Shown in pieces: positions 43,848-54,054 of a DNA stretch of 64,000 bases. The stretch is taken from assembly GCA_007570785.1 (NCBI GenBank), contig ML664183.1:21157570-21221569 (forward strand), in the 5' to 3' direction. The position numbers and the translations under genes were made by a program. How positions within the stretch are numbered: the first letter of the stretch is position 1; the number at the start of each line of letters is the position of its first letter. Under the pieces are notes generated by a model, which was not told where the DNA came from, made no database searches, and saw only the letters and a list, made by a program, of their open reading frames with translations. Source of the DNA: Antilocapra americana (lineage: Eukaryota > Chordata > Mammalia > Artiodactyla > Antilocapridae).

Positions 43848-44010
43848 CAGCTACTTATTTGATTTCAGCAAGCCATTTAATCTCTGTGCCTTCAGATTAC
43901 TTTCTTAACCACAATTTAAGAACAGTATTTGTCTTTCTTTCCTACTGAGCTATTTTAAGGATTAAATGTTGTAAAGTATGTAAAAGCTCTTTGAAAAGCA
44001 AGATACAATA
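43848..44010 (+). mobile_element. MIR SINE
   Basis: gatttcagcaagccatttaatctctgtgcc in parts, then ttcagattactttcttaacc, gagctattttaaggattaaatg and gtaaaagctctttgaaaagc follow the MIR core order well. Confidence 0.7.
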
Positions 44011-44893
44011 AACTAATACTCTCCAGACTCAGAAGATAAAATGCTCTCTTTTTCCCTGAGCAGAGAAAGGTGACCTCGGCACTACGGAGTATTGGCTCAC
44101 TTCCCTAAATTGTTGTACTTGAATTTTATTATGTGGATCTTCACAGACAATTGAAGTGGCAGATTGAGTTACATACAGTTGACAAGATGAAAACTATGGT
44201 TTTAGACAAGACTGGTCATCAACCTTCATTAAGATAGACTCTTCAGGTTAAATTCTTTAGGTTAAAACTACCATAAATTGCTAGTTCTTTATAAACTTTT
44301 AAAAAATCTGGTTTAAGAGTGATATTGAAGTGAACTGAGATAGTACAATCAACAAACATTGAACCAAGGATACATTATTGTAATTCTTAGTAAATATTGT
44401 TTGGCGAATAATGGATGTACTTTATTCTCATGGCTTACACTTTAAATTAAATATATACAATATGACATCAAACTAAATATAATCTGAGCCAAGGATGCTA
44501 AAAATTAAATCAGTCTTAAATGCTAGTTAATGATTTAATCAAAATTAAATTATTAAATATTGAGACTAAAATAATATTCCCCATTAATATGATAAACATC
44601 AAATTATTTCAATTTAGAATAACTGTATTTTAATTTTTGCTTGATAATACAGAGATAGATACACACTAGAAAAAAATCTAAATAAGAAATCTTGACATTT
44701 ATATATAGTATATATATAAATTGACATTTTAATTATTATCAGTTTATCAAATTTGAAGCAGTTGTATTTAGCAGATTTGATTAATTTATATTTCAGTTCA
44801 AAGGTAGTAATCCATATGGATATTTCAGTCCTTTTCAAAATTCTTTAAAGCAACAAAAACATTGATGAACTTAACCAATTATAGTGTGCTATT
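44011..44893. other. No feature recognised
   Basis: AT-rich sequence with a TATATA tract near 44697-44718. Confidence 0.4.
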
Positions 44894-44938
44894 TTGTGTG
44901 TGTGTTTTTATACGTGTGTGTACATGTGTGTGTATGTT
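44894..44938. repeat. Imperfect TG repeat
   Basis: TG-rich run broken by TTTTTATAC and CATG interruptions, abutting the 3' end of the following minus-strand SINE. Probably the SINE tail or its target. Confidence 0.8.
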
Positions 44939-45136
44939 AGTTGCTCAGTTATGTCCGACTCTTTGTGACCCCATGGACTGTAGCTTTTCAGGCTCCTATG
45001 TCCATAGGATTATCCAGACAAGAATAGTGGAATGGATTGACATTCCCTTTCTCCAGGGAATCTTCCTGACCCAAGGATCAAACCCAGGTCTCACATTGCA
45101 GGCAGATTCTGTACCATCTGAGCCATCAGGGAAGTC
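44939..45136 (-). mobile_element. Bov-tA SINE
   Basis: On the + strand: agttgctcagttatgtccga, ctctttgtgaccccatggac, aggctcctatgtccatagg, aatcttcctgacccaaggatcaaacccagg in parts (box B complement), ttgcaggcagattctgtacc and gagccatcagggaagtc. A complete minus-strand Bov-tA. Confidence 0.93.
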
Positions 45137-45506
45137 AATAATTGGATTATTATAAATATGCCAGGAAAAAATCACAGTCAGTTTATATATGTTCTTTCCA
45201 AATTAAAGCTAGTCTTCAATATTTTAAGTAGATTAAGGTAAAATTATTTGTCATGTTCATGCTTCTAGTTTCCCTTTATGTAGAAAGTAATGTCAATGCT
45301 GATTGAATTTTTTCATGATGTACCAAGTACAGAAAATGATTCGAATTTTTTAATAAGAACATAATATTATATACATTTGTCTAAAGAGTGAAATAAATCA
45401 AGTTATTCAAAGAAAAATATGTATACATTTACTTCCGTTAATATATTTCACTCTTAAAATGCTTAAGGCTCCATCTAGCTCCAGTTATATCCATTAATTA
45501 GTCATG
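45137..45506. other. No feature recognised
   Basis: AT-rich spacer between two SINEs. Confidence 0.4.
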
Positions 45507-45616
45507 CTATTGTTGTTGTTTTTTGTGTGTCTGACTCTTTTGCAACCTCATGGACTGTAGCCTGCCAGGCTCTTCTGTACATGGATTCCTTACCACTAAG
45601 CCACCAGGGAAGACCC
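45507..45616 (-). mobile_element. Bov-tA SINE with internal deletion
   Basis: gtgtctgactcttttgcaacc, catggactgtagcctgccag, gctcttctgtacatgg, then directly ttccttaccactaagccacc and agggaag. The middle, with box B, is missing compared with the neighbour at 44939. Confidence 0.88.
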
Positions 45617-46059
45617 TTAGTTACTCATATCTCAGTGCAAAGTATAATAATTGGTGGATAAAATTACTTAAAACTTCAGACATTTTTTAGAAATGAAATA
45701 TGGATTTTGAAAAAAGAAAAAAAAGAGGAAGATACATACTCTTAAGATACAAATACAGTAAGATATTAGTGGCCTAACTGACACCATATTAAACACATAT
45801 ATGATTTATGATTCAGCACAAACATAGTCCTGTATATAAAGATCCAGCTGTGCATTTTTTTCATTTTAAGCCAGTTAAGTTAGTGATATAACCTACTGCA
45901 CAAGGTTACGAAGAATGAAGTAAATATGTCTATTGGTTCATTATGATAAAGCAGTGCTTTCTTTATTGAGTTATCATGGATACTATTCACAGTAACAAAT
46001 GCATATAAAGTGTTTACTTAGTATAGAAAATAGTGGATGTTAAATTAATGTTACTTGCT
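45617..46059. other. No feature recognised
   Basis: AT-rich sequence, nothing supported. Confidence 0.4.
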
Positions 46060-46145
46060 CTCTCCTGTTTTGTAAACTCCATGAGTGCAAGAACAAAAAG
46101 CTGCTTTGTTACTTATAGGGACCTATCTCTTACATCCTTACATAG
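46060..46145 (+). mobile_element. L2 3'-end fragment (possible)
   Basis: ctctcctgttttgtaaactccatgagtgcaagaac in parts resembles the L2 phrase CTAGAATGTAAGCTCCATGAGGGCAGGGAC. Confidence 0.45.
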
Positions 46146-46210
46146 TGTTGAGACAAGCAACAGTCATTTTAAAATATGTAGATACAGAGAAAGGTCTTGA
46201 TTGCAGCACT

Positions 46211-46228
46211 GTTTGTTTGTTTGTTTGT
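46211..46228. repeat. (TTTG)n microsatellite
   Basis: Four to five TTTG units. Confidence 0.85.
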
Positions 46229-46904
46229 CTGGCTCTGTGATCCAATATTCCTCTGGTGCCATAAGCTGAGAACAAGCTATGGGCATTTAAAAAGAAAGAA
46301 AGAAAAACTATAGCATAAAGGGATAATGAACTCACACAGATCTTGGCGGGAGGGGGAAACACACACAATTTAAAGGACCTGGTGGAAGAATAAAGATAAT
46401 ATAGAGCTCCAAGGCAACACACTTGACAAACCAGTGATTTGTTAAACAAAACACTCACATTTGCATGTGTGAAATTTTTTGGACTCTGTCTTTATAAATC
46501 CCAGCTTTCCCTTTGATGGGTCAAAAGACTTCACCATCAGTTTTCCTTTGCATATATAAGAAAATATTCAGCATTTTAAGTAATTGTCTGCATTGCGAAA
46601 GTTAAGTTACCAAAAAATAAAATCTGTAATAAAGAGGGAGAGGTTTCAATGTGCTGAGTATTTGGACTTTCTTTTATTTTGTGTAAAGACAGAGAATGCT
46701 TTGGCAAGTATTGGCTTTATCAAGCAACTCTCTTTTCTTTTTTCTTTTACTGATAATTGATGAATAAACATGGTGTGTGTAAAAGGAGAGATGGTTGAAC
46801 ATATTAAGAAGGGCAGATTTAAGGCAGGAGAAGGAAAAGAAAGCTTGCTAACAGTTGGAATGCTTTTCTAATTGGAGTTTCAGAACCCAGAAGTAAGGAG
46901 GTAA
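46229..46904. other. No feature recognised
   Basis: A GAAA-rich run at 46288-46303 is the only simple structure seen. Confidence 0.4.
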
Positions 46905-48955
46905 GAACTCTTCAAGAAAATTGGAGATATGAAGGATACATTTCATGCAAAGATGGTCACAATAAAGGACAGAAATGGCAAGGACCTAACAGAAGAAGAG
47001 ATTCAAAAGAAGTGGCAAGAATACACAGAAGAACTGTACAAAGAAGGTCTTAATGATCCAGACAGCCATCAATAACTTAGTGACACCTTCAGTAATGATG
47101 GCATGGTCACTCACCTGAGCCAGACATCCTAGAGTGTGAAGTCAAGTAGGCCTTATGAAGAAAATCCTAAAAGATGATGCTGTGAAAATGCTGCACCCAA
47201 TATGTCAGCAAATTTGGAAAATTCAGCAGTGACCACAGAATTGGAAAAGGTCAGTTTTCATTCCAATGCCAAAGAAAGGCAATACCAAAAATGTTCAAAT
47301 TACCACACAATTGCACTTATTTCACATGCTAGTATGGTAATGCTCAAAATCCTTCAAGCTAGGCTTCAATAGAACGGGAACTGAGAACTTCCAGATGTAC
47401 AAGCTGAATTTAGAAAAGACAAGAAGAATGAGAGATCAAATTGCTAACATCTGTTGGATCATAGAAAAGACAGAGGAATTCCAAAATATAAACATATACT
47501 TCAGCTTCACTGACTACACTAAAGCCTTGATTATGTGGATCACAACAAACTGGAAAATTCTTAAAGAGATGAGAATATCAAATCAACCTTAACAGTCTCC
47601 TGAGAAACCTGTTGAAATTGATCTGAGAAACCCTTATGTAGGTCAAGAAGCAACAGTTCAAACCAGACAAGGAACAATGCACTGATTCAAAACTGGGAAA
47701 GGAGTACATCTAACCTGTATATTGTCACACTGCCTATTTAACTTATATGCAGAATACAACATGTGAAATGCTGGACTTGATGAATCACAAATTGAAATCA
47801 AGATGGTTGGGAGAATTATCAACAACTTTAGATATGCAGCTGATATCTCTCTAATAGCAGAAAGTGAAGAGGAACTAAAGAGCCTCTCAATGAATGTATA
47901 AGAGGAGAGTGAAAAATCTGGCTTAAAAGTCAACATTCAAAAAGCTAAGATCATGTCATCTGGTCTCATAAAATCATGCCAAACAGATGGGGAATAGTCC
48001 CTTGGACTGCAAGGATATCCAACCAGTCCATCCTAAAGGAGTTCAGTCCTGAGTGTTCATTGGAAGGACTAATGTTGAAGCTGAAACTCCAATACTTTGG
48101 CCACCTGATGCGGAGAACGGACTCATTGGAAAAGACCCTGATGTTTGGAAAGATTGAAGGCAGGAGGAGAAGGGGAGGACAGAGGATGAGGTGGTTGGAT
48201 GGCATCACCAACTCAATGGACATGAGTTTGAGTAAACTCTGGGAGCTGGTGATGGACAGGGAAGTCTGGTGTGCTACAGTCCATGGGGTTGCAAAGAGTC
48301 AGATATGACTGAGTGACTGAACTCAGCTGAACAGAACTGAACTGAAGTGGAAACAGTGGCAGATTTTATTTTCTTGGTCTCCAAAATCACTGTGGACAGT
48401 GACTGCAGCCATGAAATTAAAGATGCTTGTTCCTTGGAAGAAAAGCTATGATAAATCTAGACAATGTATTAAAAAGCAGAGACATGACTTTGCTGACAAA
48501 GGTCAGGATAGTCAAAGATATGGTTTATCCAGTATTCATGTACAGATGTGAGAGTTGGGCTATAAAGAAGGGTGAGCACCAAAGAATTAGTTTTTTGAAC
48601 TGTGGTGCTGGAGAAGACTCTTGAAAGTCCTTGGACTACAAGGAGATCCAACCAGTTAATCCTAAAGGAAATCAATGAACTGAACTGATTCATTGGAAGG
48701 ACTGATGCTGAAGCTGAATTGCTAATACTTTGGCCGCCTGATGGGAAGAGACAACTCATTGGAAAAGACCATGATGCTGGGAAAGATTGAGCGCAGGAAG
48801 AGAAGCGGGTGACAGAGGATGAGATGGTTGGATGGCATCACTAACTCAATGAACATGAGTTTGAACAAATTCTGGGAAATAGTGAGGGACAGGGAAGCCT
48901 AGCATGCTCCAGGTCATGGAGTTGCAAAGAGTTAAACCCAACTTAGTGACTGAAC
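46905..48955 (+). mobile_element. BovB LINE copy I, host of nested BovB tail J
   Basis: Starts upstream of the RT at the endonuclease-RT linker (aagaactcttcaagaaaatt, catttcatgcaaagatggtc, acctaacagaagaagagatt). It runs through the RT to 47995, is interrupted by BovB J, and resumes at 48347 (gtggaaacagtggcagattt) to the 3' end near 48955. The catalytic box reads YAAD (47833-47844), losing the first catalytic aspartate. Many stops; long dead. Confidence 0.92.
47996..48346 (+). mobile_element. BovB tail copy J nested in BovB I
   Basis: A 351-bp BovB 3' end (agtcccttggactgcaagg to gaacagaactgaactgaa) set inside copy I in the same orientation. Copy I reads gatgggga before and gtggaaacagtggc after, which are adjacent in other BovB copies. 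J is closer to the consensus than its host and hence younger. Confidence 0.9.
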
Positions 48956-49225
48956 AAGAAGACATCAATCTTCCCTCATTTCTCTTCTGATTCTTCATAA
49001 CTTTCATTCAATAGGATGTCTTTAATTCTCAATCAACATAATGGCAAATAGCTTTTAGGTAACATGAGAGAGAAATGAGAAGTATAAACCAAAAATGTGA
49101 ATGTACCCCCTGGCAAAGATAATTTTAGTCATAGCTGGGAGAATTTTATTATATTAGGTCTGGGGGTGGTGCAATTTGATATTGTGTCTGTTAGAATTGA
49201 GAGAGTAGTACTGACGTACTTACAC
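48956..49225. other. No feature recognised
   Basis: Short AT-rich spacer between two BovB pieces. Confidence 0.4.
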
Positions 49226-49382
49226 TCAGTTCAGTCACTCAGTTGTGTCCAACTGCAGCACACCAGGCTTCCCTGTCCATCACCAACTCCCAGAGCCTAC
49301 TCAAACTCATGTCTATTGCGTCGGTGATGCCATCCAACTGTCTCATCCTCTGTTGTCCCTTTTTCCTCCTGCCATCAATCTT
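49226..49382 (-). mobile_element. BovB tail copy K
   Basis: ctcagttcagtcactcagtt, gtgtccaactgcagcacacc, ccatcaccaactcccagagc, gatgccatccaactgtctc, cctcctgccatcaatctt. The usual gactctttgcgaccccatgg is deleted between gtgtccaact and gcagcacacc. A TA repeat abuts its truncated 5' end. Confidence 0.9.
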
Positions 49383-49398
49383 TATATATATATATATA
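49383..49398. repeat. (TA)n repeat
   Basis: Short TA run at the edge of BovB K. Confidence 0.85.
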
Positions 49399-49526
49399 CA
49401 CATACATGCACTACAATGTGTAAAATATGTAACCAGTGGGAAGCTTCTTTCTAACACAGGGAGCTCAGTTCAGTGCTTTGTGATTACCTAGTAGGCTGGA
49501 ACGGGGGGAAGAAAAGGCTCAAGAGA

Positions 49527-49626
49527 GAGGGGGTATTGGTATATTTATAGCTGATTCATATTGTTGTACAACAGAAAGTAATACAACATTGTAAAGCAAT
49601 TATCCTCCAATTAAAAATACATTTAA
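49527..49626 (+). mobile_element. L1 3'-terminal fragment
   Basis: gtatatttatagctgattca, tgttgtacaacagaaagtaa, acaacattgtaaagcaattatcctccaattaaa in parts match the end of artiodactyl L1 3' UTRs, followed by an A-rich tail. Confidence 0.7.
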
Positions 49627-49632
49627 AAAAGA

Positions 49633-49659
49633 AATATATATATATATAAATATATATAT
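49633..49659. repeat. TA-rich repeat
   Basis: Imperfect TA run after the L1 tail. Confidence 0.85.
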
Positions 49660-52546
49660 GTAGCTAAGCTGTCAAGAATTGAGATATATGTATTATCTGT
49701 TGTTTTTTCCTTGTCTTGCATCCATTCTTTTCTTAGTTGATTTTTGGGGGCAGCCACTTTCTTGTCTTCTTTGAGGCAGTCACTATCATGCCTGTTACCA
49801 ATGACAAAAGACCTGAACAAGATGGATTAGAATATTTCCTGAAGTTTTATTTATGCATGAGTCATGAGACACCTGAAAAAAATACATCAAAGAAAGAATC
49901 TATTTGAGTACCTGGATGTAGCCATAGATGAAGAGCTGCTTCTTTATTGCTTAAGCTTATTTGAACTTGTTTTCATTCTCTTACAACCAAAAGAGCTCTA
50001 ATGAATACTAGTTAAGTAGAATATTGATGAGGATATATATGAAAAATAAAAACATGAATATGCTTTTGATATAAATGTACTGAATTGAAATATTTAAATT
50101 ATAACATATAATATAAAGTCCATTGAATGTAATTAATAGTTGCTCAAAAATTTCTTAGTGTATATCAAATCATTCAATTTTGAATATCTGCATATAAATA
50201 TGTTAATCTTTCTTTTATACTTAATTATGGGTGCTTTTATCCTTTATAAAGCAAACAGAATCAGTAGATTCAAATTGTAGTGAATCTTGGATAATATCAT
50301 TACGAAGGAAATTCAAATAAGAACCTAACTTTTGGCTTGAGTTTTGAACTTCTCTTTTCAATAAAGTAATGCATTTGTGTGTGTATATATGTATACATGT
50401 ATATATTTTAATCTGGTAAATATTAGATTATATTCTTTAAGTCTTTTCTTCAGCTGAGGCTTTCCTAGTTATATTATTTCTCTGTATGATTTTATCCTCC
50501 CGAGTTTCCTGACTTGTGCCTGAATTTTCTTTCATCCTTGCCTTCTCTAGATCTGGCATCCTCTGCCCTCTCTTTTTCTAATCTCCCACTGACTCTCCTC
50601 TTCTCTTATCACCATGGCATGTGCCCTCAGGCCTGTCTTTCACTGCCTATCATTTTCCTTTTACTTGTGTTCCTGATCCATCTTTCCCTCTCCCTTCATC
50701 TATCTTGCTTCTTATCAGTACTTTTAGATAAACAGGAAAAAAATATTACTTGATATCATAAAGTAGATTTACATAGGCATTTGAAAGCTATTACAATTAT
50801 TTCTTTACAATGAAGAATATAATACAGGATATTCAAAGCAAATTATTTCTAAAAGTGTTCAATTCCACTCAAATCCTATCAAGTAAATATCTGGATTTTC
50901 TTTTGTTCAGATTGCAGAAAGGAGTTTTCACAATTTGCTGACAGTTTAGCAATAAAACAAAACACAATTTTCAAAATAAGAATGCTTTAATAGGAATTAA
51001 TATGAATTGGTTTAATAGAATTGATACATTAAACAAATACCCAGACCTTTCGTAAAATATATGAATCTTTAAAGAAATTTCCATTCCCAAACTTCCTTTT
51101 GAGATTTCAGTTTCCTAAGTATAGAGATAATTTGCATGAGTGCATTTAAATTCCATAACCATATATAACCTCATTTTCTCTGTCTTAACATAGAAAACAC
51201 TAAGGTCATGCCCATGACTATGGACATAATTAGGACATCATATGTCTCCTGGCAGTGTATTTTTTTTTAGTGTTACAAATGAAGAATAGACAACATTCTA
51301 AGATGTGTGCTCACCTTTAAGCTATAATACAAACAACTAAGACATAAAACCTCTCCCAGCTTTTTTAAAAACCCTGACAAATCCAAAGAGATTTATGCTT
51401 AGTTTTTCTTTATCTCTCCTTCTCTTATCTCATTTTGGTCTTGAATATGGTTGGAATACGGATGCTTCTGTGTAGCTGTGTCCCAGAATGATCTCTTCAT
51501 ACTATGCTCCAGGCAAAGATATCCCTGGGTTATAGGAATAAATAAATGTCTTCTCTTCAACTTCCACTTGGAAAAGAGATCCTCCTCGTTTCATGGCCTC
51601 CTCATGTGTTCAGGGCAAGAAAAGGTAGTCAGTTCACATTGAGCACAGGAGTGAGCAGGACAAATAGATAGTTGGCTTTCAGAGCATAATTTATATTTAC
51701 TAAAAAAATGTTACAAAAATCCAGTGAAATTTGCCTGCATTTACTTTCAGGAGGTGTCATGAGTACATACTCAGAAAGTTTTGAAAACCTTGATCATAAT
51801 TTGTGAAGTGGTATATGCTAATATAAGCAGTGTATCAAGGGAAAAATACCTTGATCTGTTTTCCCAGAATATCCTTTAAAAATTAAGAGTAGATAACTGA
51901 CCACATTTCTCTGTGAGTTTACCTTGCTAGTTCTTTGAAGTTCTATTTATCACTGTCTCTTTGAAAAACTCTTTTAAAAACAAGTCAGATGAACATAGGA
52001 ATACTTTTATAAGCATGCATATATATTTATAGTCAATCAATAACCTTGTTGATGTGAGGAACATCTCTTCTCACACTTACCACCTCCTGCTTCATCTAAT
52101 GTGTTAACACTTTACTGCATAATGAGAAGAGCAGAAGCAAAGAGAAGAGCAGAAGTGACTGCTAAATATCTTATTCAAATGAACTCAGATTGGCGTGTAA
52201 ATGTGGAAGCACCCATGCATTTCACAAACTACTTCCTGAGCCTGTGTTTTTAATATCAGTCTTCAATGATGCTGGTACTTTTGATCATTTTCTTTGAGGT
52301 TACTGAATTCAGTGATCCATCCTTTGTGTTTAGTTATCAGGACTGTGAACATCATAAACAATTTAAGATGTTTACTATTAAATATTATATTTAGGTAGCA
52401 TAAAAATGCAAAGCTACATAAAATGCTAAAATAATTCTCATGTATCTAATTCTCTCTTTGTTCCACAAGCTCTCTTTCCCAGACAAAATGGAAGTGGTAG
52501 GGGAAGGTGGGAAACTAACTTCAAATTTATGAATGCTAAGATACAC
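49660..52546. other. No feature recognised; pyrimidine-rich part at 50455-50715
   Basis: Nearly 3 kb without recognised genes or repeats. The part 50455-50715 is rich in C and T and gives a Ser/Leu-rich chance frame (50514-50753). A tgtatatatgtatacatgta run lies near 50385. Confidence 0.45.
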
Positions 52547-52954
52547 CAGTTCAGTTCAGTTGCTCAGTCATGTTGTTCAGTTCAGTTCAGTTGCTCAGTC
52601 ATGTCCGACTCTCTGTGACCCCATGAACTGCAGCACGCCAGGCCCCCCTGTCCATCACCAATTCCCGGAGTCCACCCAAACCATAGCCATCGAGTCAATG
52701 ATGCCATCCAGCCATCTCATCCTCTGTCATCCCCTTCTCCTCCTGCCTTCAATATTTCCAAGCATCAGGGTCTTTTCAAATGAGTCAGCTCTTCACATCA
52801 GTTTCCCAAAGTATTGGAGTTTCAGCTTCCATATCAGTCCTTCCAATGAAAACCTAGGACTAAGCTCCTTTAGGATGGACTGGTTGGATCTCCTTGCAGT
52901 CCAAGGGACTCTCAAGAGTCTTCTCCAACACCACAGTTCAAAAGCATCAATTCT

Positions 52955-53212
52955 TCAGTGCTCAGCTTTCTTTATAGTCCAACTCTCACATCCATACATG
53001 ACTACTGGGAAAACCATAGCCTTGACTAGACACACCTTTCTTGGCAAAGTAATGTCTCTGCTTTTTAATATGCTGTCTAGGTTGGTCATAGCTTTCCTTT
53101 CAATGAGTAAGCATCCTTTAATTTCATGGCTGCAATCACCATCTGCAGTGATTTTGGAGCCCAGAAAAATAACGTCAGCCACTGTTCCCACTCGTTCCCC
53201 ATCTATCTGCAT
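52955..53212 (-). pseudogene. BovB RT C-terminal block remnant (copy L)
   Basis: 85 codons with [40 protein letters not shown] and CLVKAMVFPVVMYGCESW followed by TIKKAEH. This is the thumb-to-tail part of the BovB RT. The first codons (MQIDGERV) follow a frameshift. An overlapping + strand frame of 228 codons is only its antisense. Confidence 0.88.
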
Positions 53213-53309
53213 GAAATGATGGGGCCGGATGCCATGATATTAGTTTTCTGAATGTTGAGCTTTAAGCCAACTTTTTCACTCTTCTTTTTCACTTTCATCA
53301 AGAGGCTTT

Positions 53310-53828
53310 TTAGTTCTTCTTCACTTTCTGCCATAAGGGTGGTGTCATCTGCATATCTGAGGTTATGCATTTCTCATGATGTACTCTGCATATAAAGTTA
53401 AATAAGCAGGATGACAATATACAGCCTTGACATATTCCTTTTCTTATTCGGAACCAGTCTGTTGTTCCATGTCCAGTTCTAACTATTGCTTCCTGATCTG
53501 CATACAGGATTCTCAAGAGGCAGGTCAGGTGGTCTGGTATTCCCATATCTTTAAGAATGTTCCACAGTTTATAGTGATCCACACAGTCAAAGGCTTTGGC
53601 ATAGTCAATAAAGCAGAAGTAGATGTTTCTCTGGAACTCTATTGCTTTTTCAATGATCCAGCGGATGTTGGCAATTTGATATCTGGTTCCTCCGCCTTTT
53701 CTAAAACCAGCTTGAATATATGGAAGTTCAAGGTTCATGTATTGCTGAAGCCTGGCTTGGAGAATTTTGAGCATTACTAGCATGTGGGATGAATGCAATT
53801 GTGTGGTAGTTTGAACATTCTTTGGCAT
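53310..53828 (-). pseudogene. BovB RT palm-domain remnant (copy L)
   Basis: 172-codon frame, the longest RT frame of the window. Blocks in order: MPKNVQTTTQLHSSHML, LQQYMNLELPYIQAGFRKGG, NIYFCFIDYAKAFDCVDH (motif A with the catalytic aspartate), GIPDHLTCLLRILYADQEA and KGICQGCILSSCLFN (motif B). It then shifts frame, so the YADD box that follows is read in another frame. Confidence 0.9.
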
Positions 53829-54054
53829 TGCCTTTCTTTGGGATTGGAATGAAAACTGACATTTTCCAGTCCTGTGGCCACTGCTGAGTTTTCCATATTT
53901 GCTTGCATACTGAGTGCAGCACTTTCACAGTGTCGTCTTTCAGGATTTGAAATAGCTCAACTGGAATTCCATCACCTACACTAGCTTTGTTCATAGTGAT
54001 GCTTCCTAAGTATGTCTTTTTTGTGTGTAGGAATCCAAAATCAAAACAGTTCAT
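53728..54054 (-). pseudogene. BovB endonuclease-RT linker remnant (copy L)
   Basis: Contains MNKASVGDGIPVELFQILKD, DTVKVLHSVCKQIWKTQQWP and FIPIPKKGNAKECSNYHTIA, the conserved start of RTE reverse transcriptases. It overlaps the next frame through a frameshift near 53820. The first 15-16 codons are flanking sequence beyond the element's 5' truncation. Confidence 0.85.

Larger units (their letters stand above)
52547..54011 (-). mobile_element. BovB LINE copy L, 5'-truncated
   Basis: The longest, best-preserved simple BovB copy: 3' terminus at 52547, truncated 5' end at agtgatgcttcctaag (54011). The last ~30 bases of the element are duplicated at the 3' end (cagttgctcagtcatgt occurs twice, about 32 bases apart). 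It includes RT motif A (53310-53828 frame), an intact YADD box (complement at 53344-53355) and the C-terminal blocks (52955-53212 frame). Frameshifts separate these frames. Confidence 0.94.

Noticed and set aside
50514..50753. Ser/Leu-rich 79-codon frame
   Set aside because: Result of a pyrimidine-rich stretch; no signal of a gene.
52533..53219. 228-codon + strand open frame, longest in the window
   Set aside because: It is the antisense of BovB copy L. The minus strand carries the true RT blocks. BovB antisense is often open by composition.
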